A stretch of 64,000 bases of DNA, taken from an uncultured Acidobacteriota bacterium (lineage in GTDB: Bacteria > Acidobacteriota > UBA6911 > RPQK01 > JAJDTT01). Position numbers and translations under genes: made by a program. The first letter of the stretch is position 1. Each line of letters starts with the position of its first letter. Below the pieces are notes generated by a model. The model made no database searches. It was given only the letters and a program-made list of their open reading frames with translations, and was not told the origin of the DNA. The stretch is taken from positions 35,647 through 99,646 of the forward strand of contig CATOST010000007.1 of NCBI GenBank assembly GCA_951812665.1. Reading direction: 5' to 3'. Positions 10,125 through 17,043 of this stretch are shown one piece after another.

Positions 10125-11050
10125 AAAGGCGCGACGCCTTTAAATTGATGGCAGGAGGTCTGATGGCCAGAGGCCTCTGGGGCCGGTCCGGAAGCGGGCG
10201 GCTGCGGGCCGCCCCGGACTTCCGATTCCGTTACATCCTGGCGTCCAGCCTCTATGGAACGTTGAAGCTGAAGGAGATCCTTCCCGAGGTGTCGCGGACA
10301 GGCTGCCGCTTCATCGACATCTGGCCCCGGGGCCATGCCGACCAGCGGGAGCAGATCGAGGATATGGGGCACGAGGCATTTGGCCAGCTGCTGCGAGAGC
10401 ACGGGGTCCAGGTGGGAATCCTGACCCACTACGACCTGGGGCCGTTCGGTCTTCAGGAGGAGATGAAGGTCGGCCGCCAGTGGGGGACCCGGATCTTGAT
10501 CTGCGGCAGCGTCAAGCGAACCGGCGAGGGTCCGGAATCGCTCAAGACCGAAATCGACGCGTTCATCGAGAAGATGAAGCCCCATGTGGCCGCTGCCGAG
10601 GAGGCCGGAGTGACCATCGGCATCGAGAACCACGGTTCGGCCCTGATCCGGAGCCCGGAATCCATTCGCTACTTGGCCGAGAGGTCTCCCTCACCTCGTC
10701 TGGGGATCGCTCTGGCTCCTTACCACCTGCCCCAGGATCCGGAACTCGTCGCCGGACTCATTCGGGATCTGGGGCCGAAGTTGGTTCATTTCTACGCTTG
10801 GGAACATGGCAAGGGCGCCATGAAGAAGCTCCCCAAGGAAGAAGAGATGGAACAATTGCCCGGTTTCGGCAGTCTCGACTTCGTCCCCATCGTCCGGGCC
10901 CTCAAAGAGACCCGTTACGAGGGTTGGACCTCCATCTTCATGCACCCGGTCCCCCGGGGGATTCCCATCCTGCCCACGGCCCGGGAGGTCACGGAAGCCG
11001 TGAACAGGTCTCGCCGGTACCTGGAGGATTGTCTGCAGGCGGTGTCCTGA
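10121..11050 (+). CDS. Tat-exported sugar phosphate isomerase/epimerase-like TIM barrel
   Basis: 309 residues of the AP-endonuclease-2/xylose-isomerase-like family. It starts with a Tat-type leader (KRRDAFKLMAGGLMARG). Barrel strands with typical acidic residues are visible: CRFIDIWPRGHADQ, GVTIGIENHGSA, KLVHFYAWEHGKG and WTSIFMHPVPRG. Family members isomerise or epimerise free or phosphorylated sugars; the substrate is not predictable. The start overlaps the phosphoesterase stop (ATGA), implying coupled translation and possibly a shared sugar-phosphate substrate in the periplasm. An exported member is less usual but common in Acidobacteria and Planctomycetes. Confidence 0.8.
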   Translation: MKRRDAFKLMAGGLMARGLWGRSGSGRLRAAPDFRFRYILASSLYGTLKLKEILPEVSRTGCRFIDIWPRGHADQREQIEDMGHEAFGQLLREHGVQVGILTHYDLGPFGLQEEMKVGRQWGTRILICGSVKRTGEGPESLKTEIDAFIEKMKPHVAAAEEAGVTIGIENHGSALIRSPESIRYLAERSPSPRLGIALAPYHLPQDPELVAGLIRDLGPKLVHFYAWEHGKGAMKKLPKEEEMEQLPGFGSLDFVPIVRALKETRYEGWTSIFMHPVPRGIPILPTAREVTEAVNRSRRYLEDCLQAVS

Positions 11051-11086
11051 GCGGGGAGCCGGTGCCAGCGGAGGAGGGGACGATCC

Positions 11087-11314
11087 ATGGTTGAACTGAA
11101 GATTCGAAGATTTGGCAACCGACTCGGCGTCATCCTTCCCAAAGAGATCATCGACCGGCTACGGGCGAAAGACGGGGAGACACTGTTCCTGATCGAAGCT
11201 CCTGACGGAGGCTACCGACTGACATCCGACGAACCCGCGTTCAAGGAGAAACTGGTGAAGGCCGAAGACATCATCGGCCGCTATTGCGACACTTTGCGTG
11301 AACTAGCAAATTGA
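11087..11314 (+). CDS. AbrB/MazE-type antitoxin, orphan copy
   Basis: 75 residues: a SpoVT/AbrB swapped-hairpin DNA-binding domain (KIRRFGNRLGVILPKEII) with a short C-terminal helix that would bind a toxin. It is about 70% identical by eye to the antitoxin at 13649, and the similarity extends upstream to the GGAGGGG ribosome site. Unlike that copy, it is followed only by a broken toxin start. It may act as a free anti-toxin or repressor against the intact module 2.5 kb away. Confidence 0.85.
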   Translation: MVELKIRRFGNRLGVILPKEIIDRLRAKDGETLFLIEAPDGGYRLTSDEPAFKEKLVKAEDIIGRYCDTLRELAN

Positions 11315-11377
11315 CACATCCTGTCTTGAATCGAACCGCGAGACTTGCTGATTCTGCATTGTCCGCACCGGAGAAGA
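11311..11377 (+). pseudogene. truncated Doc-type toxin start
   Basis: The stop of the orphan antitoxin overlaps a TTG exactly where the intact module at 13873 has its GTG. The first residues read MTHPV against MTEPV in the intact toxin. DNA similarity continues (CGAACCGCGAGAC against CGAAACGCGAGAC) but a one-base insertion shifts the frame, and the match is lost by about 11365. No Fic motif remains. A copy of the GGGGACAGTCTG motif starts at 11378. Confidence 0.65.
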
Positions 11378-11390
11378 GGGGGACAGTCTG
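11378..11390 (+). repeat. GGGGACAGTC-type motif, copy 1
   Basis: GGGGGACAGTCTG in the convergent gap between the broken toxin and the enolase-superfamily gene. This copy diverges after the first 13 bases. Confidence 0.6.
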
Positions 11391-11403
11391 GTGTTGTTCC
11401 GAG

Positions 11404-12618
11404 TCACGAAGACCGGGTTACATTCACTTTGCCTGCGACTGCCCTGACTGCAGACTCGTCGAGTTCGAGGCCCAAGCCCGGTCCGTTGGGCACGATGTAC
11501 TCGGCGCCGTCGACTTTGAGGGGCCGATCGAGATAGCGGTTGGCAACCGAGAAGACTGCCGGGTTGTACTCGGCGAGCCCGACATTGCTTGACGCAGCAG
11601 CGAATTGCAGGGCCGCGGCAATCTGGGGTCCCATGGCAATGCTGATGTGGGGGACGATCCGGGCGCCGGCGCCCATGTCCCGCGCCAGGCCGGCCGCTTC
11701 GGTAATGCCCCACCGGCCGATGTCAGGCTGCAACCACCGGGCGCAGCCGCACGCCAGGAATGGAGCCAGCTCGTACCGCGTACGATAGCTCTCGCCCAAA
11801 GCGATCGGCGTGCGGATTTCAGCCGCCAGAACGGCGTGGTCGGCCGGGGATTCCGGAGCAAGCGGGCATTCGAGCCACAGGGACCCGCGATCGTCGAGTT
11901 TTCGGCCAAAGCCACCCGCCGAGGCCCCGTCAAGCCGCCAGAGAGCGTCCACCGCGATGGAAGCCTCCGGACCCAAGGCAGCGCGCAGGCGGTCGATGAG
12001 ATCGAACAATTCTGCTTCCGTGCGGTCGTAGAACAGCTTGAAGATTCGAAATCCCGCGTCCCAGGCCTCCCGGGCCCGCTCGACCCGATCCGCGTTCGTT
12101 GCGCCGGGTAGCCCCGAGAGGTAGCACGGAATCCTGCTCTTGGGGGCGGAAGATGACAGCAGGTCCGCAACCGAAGTCCCACGAGCCTTGCCGGCCAGGT
12201 CCCAAAGGGCGATGTCGACTCCGGCAATCGCATCGAGCATGAAGCCGCCCGTCTGACCGCGAACGCGCATGGTCGAGTACATCCGATTTCGCAACGACCT
12301 CACCGTATCGGGAGACCCGTCGAAATCCTGGCCCTCGACCGCCGGACGCAGCAATTGATCAATGATCAGGCACGCTATATCCGGAGCGAGCGGGGCCTGG
12401 GCCTCTCCCCATCCGCCCAGGCCTGACTCCAGTGTCACCTTGACCAGCGCGGCTTCGAAATTCACCGAATAGAGCGTGCTGCTCGTTTCCGACCAGCGGT
12501 AATCAAAACCACTGGCGGCCAGCTTGGCGGGCGTACCCGCGGTTCCCGTCGCCGCTTCGACGTCACGCGGCAGCCTGATCGAAAACGCCTCGATCAAAGC
12601 GATTCGATCTACCGGCAT
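11404..12618 (-). CDS. mandelate racemase/muconate lactonizing enzyme family protein
   Basis: 404 residues, full enolase-superfamily length, no export signal. The catalytic barrel shows a lysine strand (FRIFKLFYD, where many relatives have KxK), metal ligands in AVDALWR, ECPLAP and ALGESYR, and a VPHIS histidine. These enzymes take an alpha proton from a sugar acid and usually dehydrate or racemise it. Its start overlaps the 3' end of the DapA-like gene by ten bases, so the pair is one operon: dehydration to a 2-keto-3-deoxy sugar acid followed by retro-aldol cleavage is the natural reading. The substrate is unknown. Confidence 0.85.
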   Translation of the reverse strand: MPVDRIALIEAFSIRLPRDVEAATGTAGTPAKLAASGFDYRWSETSSTLYSVNFEAALVKVTLESGLGGWGEAQAPLAPDIACLIIDQLLRPAVEGQDFDGSPDTVRSLRNRMYSTMRVRGQTGGFMLDAIAGVDIALWDLAGKARGTSVADLLSSSAPKSRIPCYLSGLPGATNADRVERAREAWDAGFRIFKLFYDRTEAELFDLIDRLRAALGPEASIAVDALWRLDGASAGGFGRKLDDRGSLWLECPLAPESPADHAVLAAEIRTPIALGESYRTRYELAPFLACGCARWLQPDIGRWGITEAAGLARDMGAGARIVPHISIAMGPQIAAALQFAAASSNVGLAEYNPAVFSVANRYLDRPLKVDGAEYIVPNGPGLGLELDESAVRAVAGKVNVTRSS

Positions 12619-13520
12619 GGCGGACTGTTCGACCCCACTAACGATCGCAGAGCATCAAGCTCCCTCAACCCGTATTCATCAAGCGACCGGGTTGGATGGC
12701 GGACCATGGCGCTCTCCAGAACTCCCGCATGCACGAGATTGTGTTTCATTGCCGAAACGCCCAGTCCGGGCTGCAATTCATACCGGATCAGGGGCAGCGC
12801 CCGCTGGAACGCGCTCCATGCCGAATCGAACTCGCCATTCTCAAGCGCGCTCCAGATCGAGCAGTAGACCGAAACCAGGTCGCTGCCCGGCATGGTTCCC
12901 CGGGACCCCCTCTGCCACTCCTCGATCATGAACTGCCCGTTCAGTCCTCCGAACAGCGTCAGCGTGTCGCCGGCGGCTTCGAGTGTCGTGGTGATCTTCG
13001 GGGCGGTCGGCGGAGCCTCGATCTTCGCGTACTCCACATGCTCGATTTCCCGAGCCATTCTTGCGAGCAGCGTCGGGGGCATAGCCACCTGCGTGAGCAG
13101 GGGCGCATCCTGCACCATGATCGGAATTCCAACCGCATCGCTGATCGCGGAATAGAAGAACAACAGGCCGTCCGCATCGGGGCGCAAGTAGTACGGCGGC
13201 AGGACCATCAAGCCTGCCGCACCGAGGCCCTCCGCTTCTTTGCAGGCTTCGACGGCGGCTTCCGTACCGGTGGCGCCCACGCCGGCTATCACCGGGGCCC
13301 TGCCGTCCAAATGCCGCACGAGCGCATCGAGCAACCGGCGCTTCTCTGAAGGCAGGAGAGTGTAGCCCTCCCCGGCGTTACCGAAGACGCCGAAGCCGCC
13401 CAGGGCTCCCTGCACGTACAGATGGTCAACGAGCCGCAGCAGGCCGGCCACGGCGACCTTGCCGTCGTCCTTGAACGGCGTTACGAGGATGGGTGTTACT
13501 CCTTGGAAACGTTTCCGCAT
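12609..13520 (-). CDS. DapA/N-acetylneuraminate lyase family aldolase
   Basis: 303 residues from the ATG at 13520 (MRKRFQGVTPILVTPF), preceded by GGAGACGATAAAG; a longer frame adds a non-conserved 25-residue tail. The family marks are present: GNAGEGYTLLPSEKRRLL, a VLPPYY tyrosine, and the Schiff-base lysine in EYAKIEAPP. Members include dihydrodipicolinate synthase, sialic acid lyase and 2-keto-3-deoxy-sugar-acid aldolases. Coupling with an enolase-superfamily gene favours the last group. The pair lies between two copies of a toxin-antitoxin module. Confidence 0.85.
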   Translation of the reverse strand: MRKRFQGVTPILVTPFKDDGKVAVAGLLRLVDHLYVQGALGGFGVFGNAGEGYTLLPSEKRRLLDALVRHLDGRAPVIAGVGATGTEAAVEACKEAEGLGAAGLMVLPPYYLRPDADGLLFFYSAISDAVGIPIMVQDAPLLTQVAMPPTLLARMAREIEHVEYAKIEAPPTAPKITTTLEAAGDTLTLFGGLNGQFMIEEWQRGSRGTMPGSDLVSVYCSIWSALENGEFDSAWSAFQRALPLIRYELQPGLGVSAMKHNLVHAGVLESAMVRHPTRSLDEYGLRELDALRSLVGSNSPPCR

Positions 13521-13555
13521 CTTTATCGTCTCCGTCGTTTCCCAGAGCGGCGTGG

Positions 13556-13574
13556 AAGAAACAAACTGTCCCTT
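13556..13574 (-). repeat. GGGGACAGTC-type motif, copy 2 (reverse)
   Basis: Reads AAGGGACAGTTTGTTTCTT on the minus strand, about 36 bases upstream of the aldolase ATG, and faces copy 1, so copies 1 and 2 bracket the dehydratase-aldolase pair as an inverted pair. Confidence 0.65.
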
Positions 13575-13648
13575 ACTCGCGCAGACTCCTAGCATAACGG
13601 ATAAATTGTTATTACAATAGTTCCAATAGGCCGAGGGAGGGATGATCC

Positions 13649-13876
13649 ATGGTTGAACTGAAGGTTCGAAAATTTGGCAACTCGCTCGGCGTCATCCTTC
13701 CCAAGGCGGTCATCAACCGGCTGCGCACGAAAGACGGGGAACCTCTGTTCCTGATCGAAGCTCCAGACGGCAGCTACCAGTTGACGCCCTACGATCCCGC
13801 ATTCGAAAAGAAAATGGCGAGAGCCGAAGATATTATTGGCCGCTATCGCAACACCCTGCGTGCATTGGCCAAGTGA
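13649..13876 (+). CDS. AbrB/MazE-type antitoxin
   Basis: 75 residues, SpoVT/AbrB domain (KVRKFGNSLGVILPKAVI) and an acidic C-terminal segment. It ends in GTGA shared with the toxin start at 13873, so both are translated together. Ribosome site CGAGGGAGGG. Antitoxins of this class bind the toxin and repress their own promoter. It is the intact sister of the orphan at 11087. Confidence 0.9.
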   Translation: MVELKVRKFGNSLGVILPKAVINRLRTKDGEPLFLIEAPDGSYQLTPYDPAFEKKMARAEDIIGRYRNTLRALAK

Positions 13877-14262
13877 CGGAGCCGGTCTGGATCGAAACGC
13901 GAGACGTATTGGCGTTGCACGATCGTCTGCTCGCGCTGCACGGTGGCCCAATTGGTGTGCGTGACGAGGGGTTGTTGCAATCCGCTCTAGCGCGGCCTCG
14001 ACAGATCTACGCGTATGCGGAGACCCCCGACATCGTCGACATGGCGAGGGCCTATACGGCTGGCATCGTCCGCAACCATCCGTTCGTAGACGGCAACAAG
14101 CGTACGGGATTCGTGGTCGGCATTCTGTTCCTGGAGTTGAACGGGTATCGCTTCACGGCCACGGAAGAAAGCGCGGCTCGGGCCGTTTTCGAGTTGGCGG
14201 CCGGCACACTTGATGAAGCGGGCTACACGGCCTTCCTTCGTGAAAACGTCCGATCGGAATGA
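13873..14262 (+). CDS. doc: Doc-type Fic toxin
   Basis: 129 residues, usual Doc length, GTG start overlapping the antitoxin stop. The Fic motif is complete: HPFVDGNKRTG near residue 75. Doc enzymes phosphorylate elongation factor Tu and stop translation; the partner antitoxin neutralises them. Pairing of Doc with an AbrB-type antitoxin is a known combination. All residues of the motif are present, so it should be active. Confidence 0.92.
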   Translation: MTEPVWIETRDVLALHDRLLALHGGPIGVRDEGLLQSALARPRQIYAYAETPDIVDMARAYTAGIVRNHPFVDGNKRTGFVVGILFLELNGYRFTATEESAARAVFELAAGTLDEAGYTAFLRENVRSE

Positions 14263-14271
14263 TTTGGCGGC

Positions 14272-14290
14272 AAGAGACAGACTGTCTCCT
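14272..14290 (-). repeat. GGGGACAGTC-type motif, copy 3 (reverse, palindromic)
   Basis: The minus strand reads GGAGACAGTCTGTCTCTTG. On the plus strand GAGACAG-A-CTGTCTC (14274-14288) is a perfect inverted repeat. It sits in the convergent gap after the toxin and may also end transcription. Confidence 0.6.
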
Positions 14291-14334
14291 TCTGTGTGGT
14301 GCGGAATCGGCGCCTGGAAAGACGCCTCCCTCCG

Positions 14335-15522
14335 CTACCACATGGACTTCTTGTCCCCCCAGGGATGACGGAGAAGTTCCTCCTCACGGAGTTCGGTTCC
14401 CCATCCGGGTCCGGTGGGAATCTTCATGTGGCCGTTGACGACTTCGGGCGCATGGGTCGTCACATCGTCCCTCCACGGCACGTCGTCGATGTCGGCCTCC
14501 ATGATGCGGACGTTGGGGAGCACACCGCAGAGGCTGGCGCTCATGAAGGTGGCCAAGTGGCTGTAGTAGTTGTGAGGAGCGACGTTCAATTGGTAGGTCT
14601 CCGCCAGGTCCCCGATCTTCTTGGCCTGGGAGAAGCCGTTCCAGGGCACGTCCACCATGAAAACGTCGGCTGCCCGCAACTCGAAGTAGGGGATGAATTC
14701 CCGCATGTAGATCAGGTTCTCCCCGGAGCAGATGGGCGTGGAGGTCGATTCCTTGATGTCCCGAATGGACTGGGGATCGTACATGTCGATCTCAAGCCAG
14801 AGCAGGTTGTAGGGCTCCAGGGCACGGGCAATGCGGCGGCAGGCTTCCGGTTTGAAGTTGAAATTGAGGTCCAGGTTGATGTCCACGTGGGGCCCGACGG
14901 CCTCTCGAAAAGTGGCGATGATGCTCACGATGTGGTCCAGCAACTGAGGGGTGATGGCCTGGTCCGTGGTGCCGGGGCCCCGGGCGAATCCGGGAAAGTA
15001 GGCGAACGGAGCATCTCCCGGGAAGATGATGTTGGTCTTCAAGGCGTTGTATCCCTTCGCCACCACCTCCCGGCCCAGGGCGGCCACGTCCGACAGGGTC
15101 CGGAGCGGCTCGCACCCGACATGGCGGTAGTGCGCGGTCCGGGTGGTTCCGCAATGGGACCAGTAGAGGCGGACCTCTTCCCTCAGGGGACCACCGAAGA
15201 GCTCCACGACCGAGATGCCCAGGGCGCGCGCCTTGATGTCCAGTAGCGCCAGCTCGATGCCGGCGATCCCCTTGGCGGCGATGCCCCCCGGACTCTGGCG
15301 GGTGCCTCGGATCATGTCCCAGAACCGCATCTCGAAGGCCCGGGGATCCTGCCCCAGGAGGAGCGGCTTCAGGTCGTTGACGACACCCACCACGCCCCAC
15401 GGATTCTTGCCGTCGCTGCATTCCCCGTAGCCGGCCACCCCCTCGTCGGTCTCGATCTTGACGAAGACCCAGGGCCTCCAACCGGCGTCGACGACGAAGG
15501 TCTTGATCTCGGTGATTTTCAT
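14335..15522 (-). CDS. galactonate dehydratase-like enolase-superfamily enzyme
   Basis: 395 residues from the ATG at 15522 (MKITEIKTFVVDAGW), with GAGGGA nine bases upstream; a longer frame to 15582 lacks support. Metal and catalytic positions are visible: LKTNIIFPGD, NLDLNFNF, WLEIDMYD, CSGENL and a VAPHNYYSH histidine region. The long insertion after LKTN and the C-terminal GWGTELREE are typical of D-galactonate/L-rhamnonate/mannonate dehydratase-like groups. It would dehydrate an aldonic acid to a 2-keto-3-deoxy acid, which the aldolase at 12609 could cleave. It stands alone, convergent to the Doc toxin. Confidence 0.82.
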   Translation of the reverse strand: MKITEIKTFVVDAGWRPWVFVKIETDEGVAGYGECSDGKNPWGVVGVVNDLKPLLLGQDPRAFEMRFWDMIRGTRQSPGGIAAKGIAGIELALLDIKARALGISVVELFGGPLREEVRLYWSHCGTTRTAHYRHVGCEPLRTLSDVAALGREVVAKGYNALKTNIIFPGDAPFAYFPGFARGPGTTDQAITPQLLDHIVSIIATFREAVGPHVDINLDLNFNFKPEACRRIARALEPYNLLWLEIDMYDPQSIRDIKESTSTPICSGENLIYMREFIPYFELRAADVFMVDVPWNGFSQAKKIGDLAETYQLNVAPHNYYSHLATFMSASLCGVLPNVRIMEADIDDVPWRDDVTTHAPEVVNGHMKIPTGPGWGTELREEELLRHPWGDKKSMW

Positions 15523-15682
15523 GGCGATAGTCCCTCGTTTTTGAACAGGTCCCGAGAGCGTACGCTTGGGGATGTTTCCCACGCAAGCCTCGCGTGGGTG
15601 ACTCGGACGATGAAAAGAAAAAGGCTGATCGTTCTTTGGTCACACGTCGCCGGCAGCGCCTGTACGATCATATTGACCAACA

Positions 15683-15696
15683 CCCATAAATATGGG
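15683..15696. promoter_or_regulatory. palindromic operator candidate for the VapBC pair
   Basis: CCCATA-AA-TATGGG is a perfect 14-base inverted repeat ending 13 bases before the antitoxin ATG; AATATGGG recurs right after it. VapBC-type complexes repress their own promoter by binding such repeats. The position supports the role; binding is inferred. Confidence 0.5.
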
Positions 15697-15709
15697 AATA
15701 TGGGACTCA

Positions 15710-15976
15710 ATGAAGACGACCGTGGAACTTCCCGACGCCACCTTCCGCCGAGCCAAGGTCCTGGCCGCCAGCCAGGGCATGACCTTCAAGCAGTTCTTCA
15801 CCGAAGCCGTCGAGGAGAGGCTCCGCCGTTACAATCGTGAAGCCGCTGATCGGGAGATAGAACCCCCATGGATGGCTGGTTTCGGCGTCTTAGCCGACCT
15901 GTCGCATGAAAATCGCCGTATCATGAGGATGATCGAGGAGGAATTCGAGACGCTCGACTCCGAAGACTTGGAATGA
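15710..15976 (+). CDS. vapB: VapB-type ribbon-helix-helix antitoxin
   Basis: 88 residues from the ATG at 15710 (MKTTVELPDATFRRAKVLA); an upstream ATG at 15692 would lie inside the operator. The N-terminus has the beta-strand-helix-helix pattern of RHH antitoxins and the acidic tail (EEEFETLDSEDLE) would wrap the toxin. The stop overlaps the toxin ATG by four bases. Confidence 0.85.
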   Translation: MKTTVELPDATFRRAKVLAASQGMTFKQFFTEAVEERLRRYNREAADREIEPPWMAGFGVLADLSHENRRIMRMIEEEFETLDSEDLE

Positions 15977-16350
15977 TCCTCGATACCAATGCCCTGTCCG
16001 CCTGGGTGGAAGGACACTCGGCGATTGAGACATCCCTTCGATCCGCCCGGCGCCTCATCATTCCCAGCATCGTTCTCGGCGAATACTACTTCGGCATTCG
16101 GCGATCACGTCATCGTGTCCGCTACGAGGACTGGCTTCGCCGATTTCTGCCGCTGACCGAGATCGCCACCGTCACCCATGCGACGGCAGACGTGTACGCT
16201 GACATCCGCTTGGAACTGAGGCGCCTGGGTGCGCCCATTCCGTCCAATGACGTCTGGATTGCGGCCCTTGCCCGCCAGCACACACAGTCGGTATTGAGCA
16301 ACGATGCCCACTTCGACTGCGTCAACGGCATCGTTCGGATCTCCTTTTGA
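15973..16350 (+). CDS. vapC: VapC-type PIN-domain toxin
   Basis: 125 residues. PIN acidic residues are in place: ILDTNALSAW (Asp4), IVLGEYYFG (Glu near 37), IPSNDVWIAA (Asp near 93) and VLSNDAHFD (Asp near 111). VapC toxins are Mg-dependent RNases that cut tRNA or rRNA. Start overlaps the antitoxin stop (ATGA). Confidence 0.92.
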   Translation: MILDTNALSAWVEGHSAIETSLRSARRLIIPSIVLGEYYFGIRRSRHRVRYEDWLRRFLPLTEIATVTHATADVYADIRLELRRLGAPIPSNDVWIAALARQHTQSVLSNDAHFDCVNGIVRISF

Positions 16351-16458
16351 GGCGGTCCTGCTCCAACAGGACTCATCCTCAGATGGCGAGTCCGCAAGGC
16401 GTTTTCAGACGCGGCCGGGGCGTGCTAATCTGGTTCCCACTCAATTAGGGGAGATCAC

Positions 16459-17043
16459 ATGGACAAAGTACTTGTCATTGTCGGTGATGCGACCGAGACC
16501 GTGGATACGCTGTATCCGTATTTTCGCCTCCAGGAGGCTGGCTTCCAGCCCGTCGTCGCGGCGCCGGAGAAGCGCCGTTACAACATGGTCCTGCATGAGA
16601 TCGGACCCAACTGGGACATCACCCGGGAGTTCGAGGGCTACAAGATCGATGCGGACATCGCCTTTCGCGACGTGGTGCCGGAAGAATATTTGGGCATCTT
16701 CTTTTCGGGCGGCCGCGCCCCCGAGTACATTCGATACGATGAGGATCTGGTCGCCATGACGCGCCATTTCTTCGACGCCAACAAGCCGGTGGGCTGTGTC
16801 TGCCATGGCGTGGAGATTCCCGCCTACGCCGGCTGCGTCAAGGGGCGGAGGATGGCCACCGTGCCCAAGTGCCAGTTCGACCTGGAAGTGTGCGGCGGCA
16901 TCTTCGTCGACTCTGGTTGCGTGGTGGACGGCAACCTGGTGAGCGGGCGCACATTTCACGACCATGGCCAGTACATGGGACACTGGATCCGGCTTCTGAT
17001 CGAGGCTCGTGAGGAACAGCTTGTCCAGGCCGTGGCCGGCTGA
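16459..17043 (+). CDS. DJ-1/PfpI family protein
   Basis: 194 residues, typical of the PfpI/YhbO class. The nucleophile cysteine lies in GCVCHGVEIPAYAG and the acidic partner in the FFSGGRAPEYIRYDE region. The AGGGGAG ribosome site is eight bases upstream. Members act as glyoxalase/deglycase or amidase-like stress proteins; the substrate cannot be told. The end of this frame overlaps the proposed start of the cytochrome gene by 35 bases, so the two may be transcribed together. Confidence 0.85.
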   Translation: MDKVLVIVGDATETVDTLYPYFRLQEAGFQPVVAAPEKRRYNMVLHEIGPNWDITREFEGYKIDADIAFRDVVPEEYLGIFFSGGRAPEYIRYDEDLVAMTRHFFDANKPVGCVCHGVEIPAYAGCVKGRRMATVPKCQFDLEVCGGIFVDSGCVVDGNLVSGRTFHDHGQYMGHWIRLLIEAREEQLVQAVAG

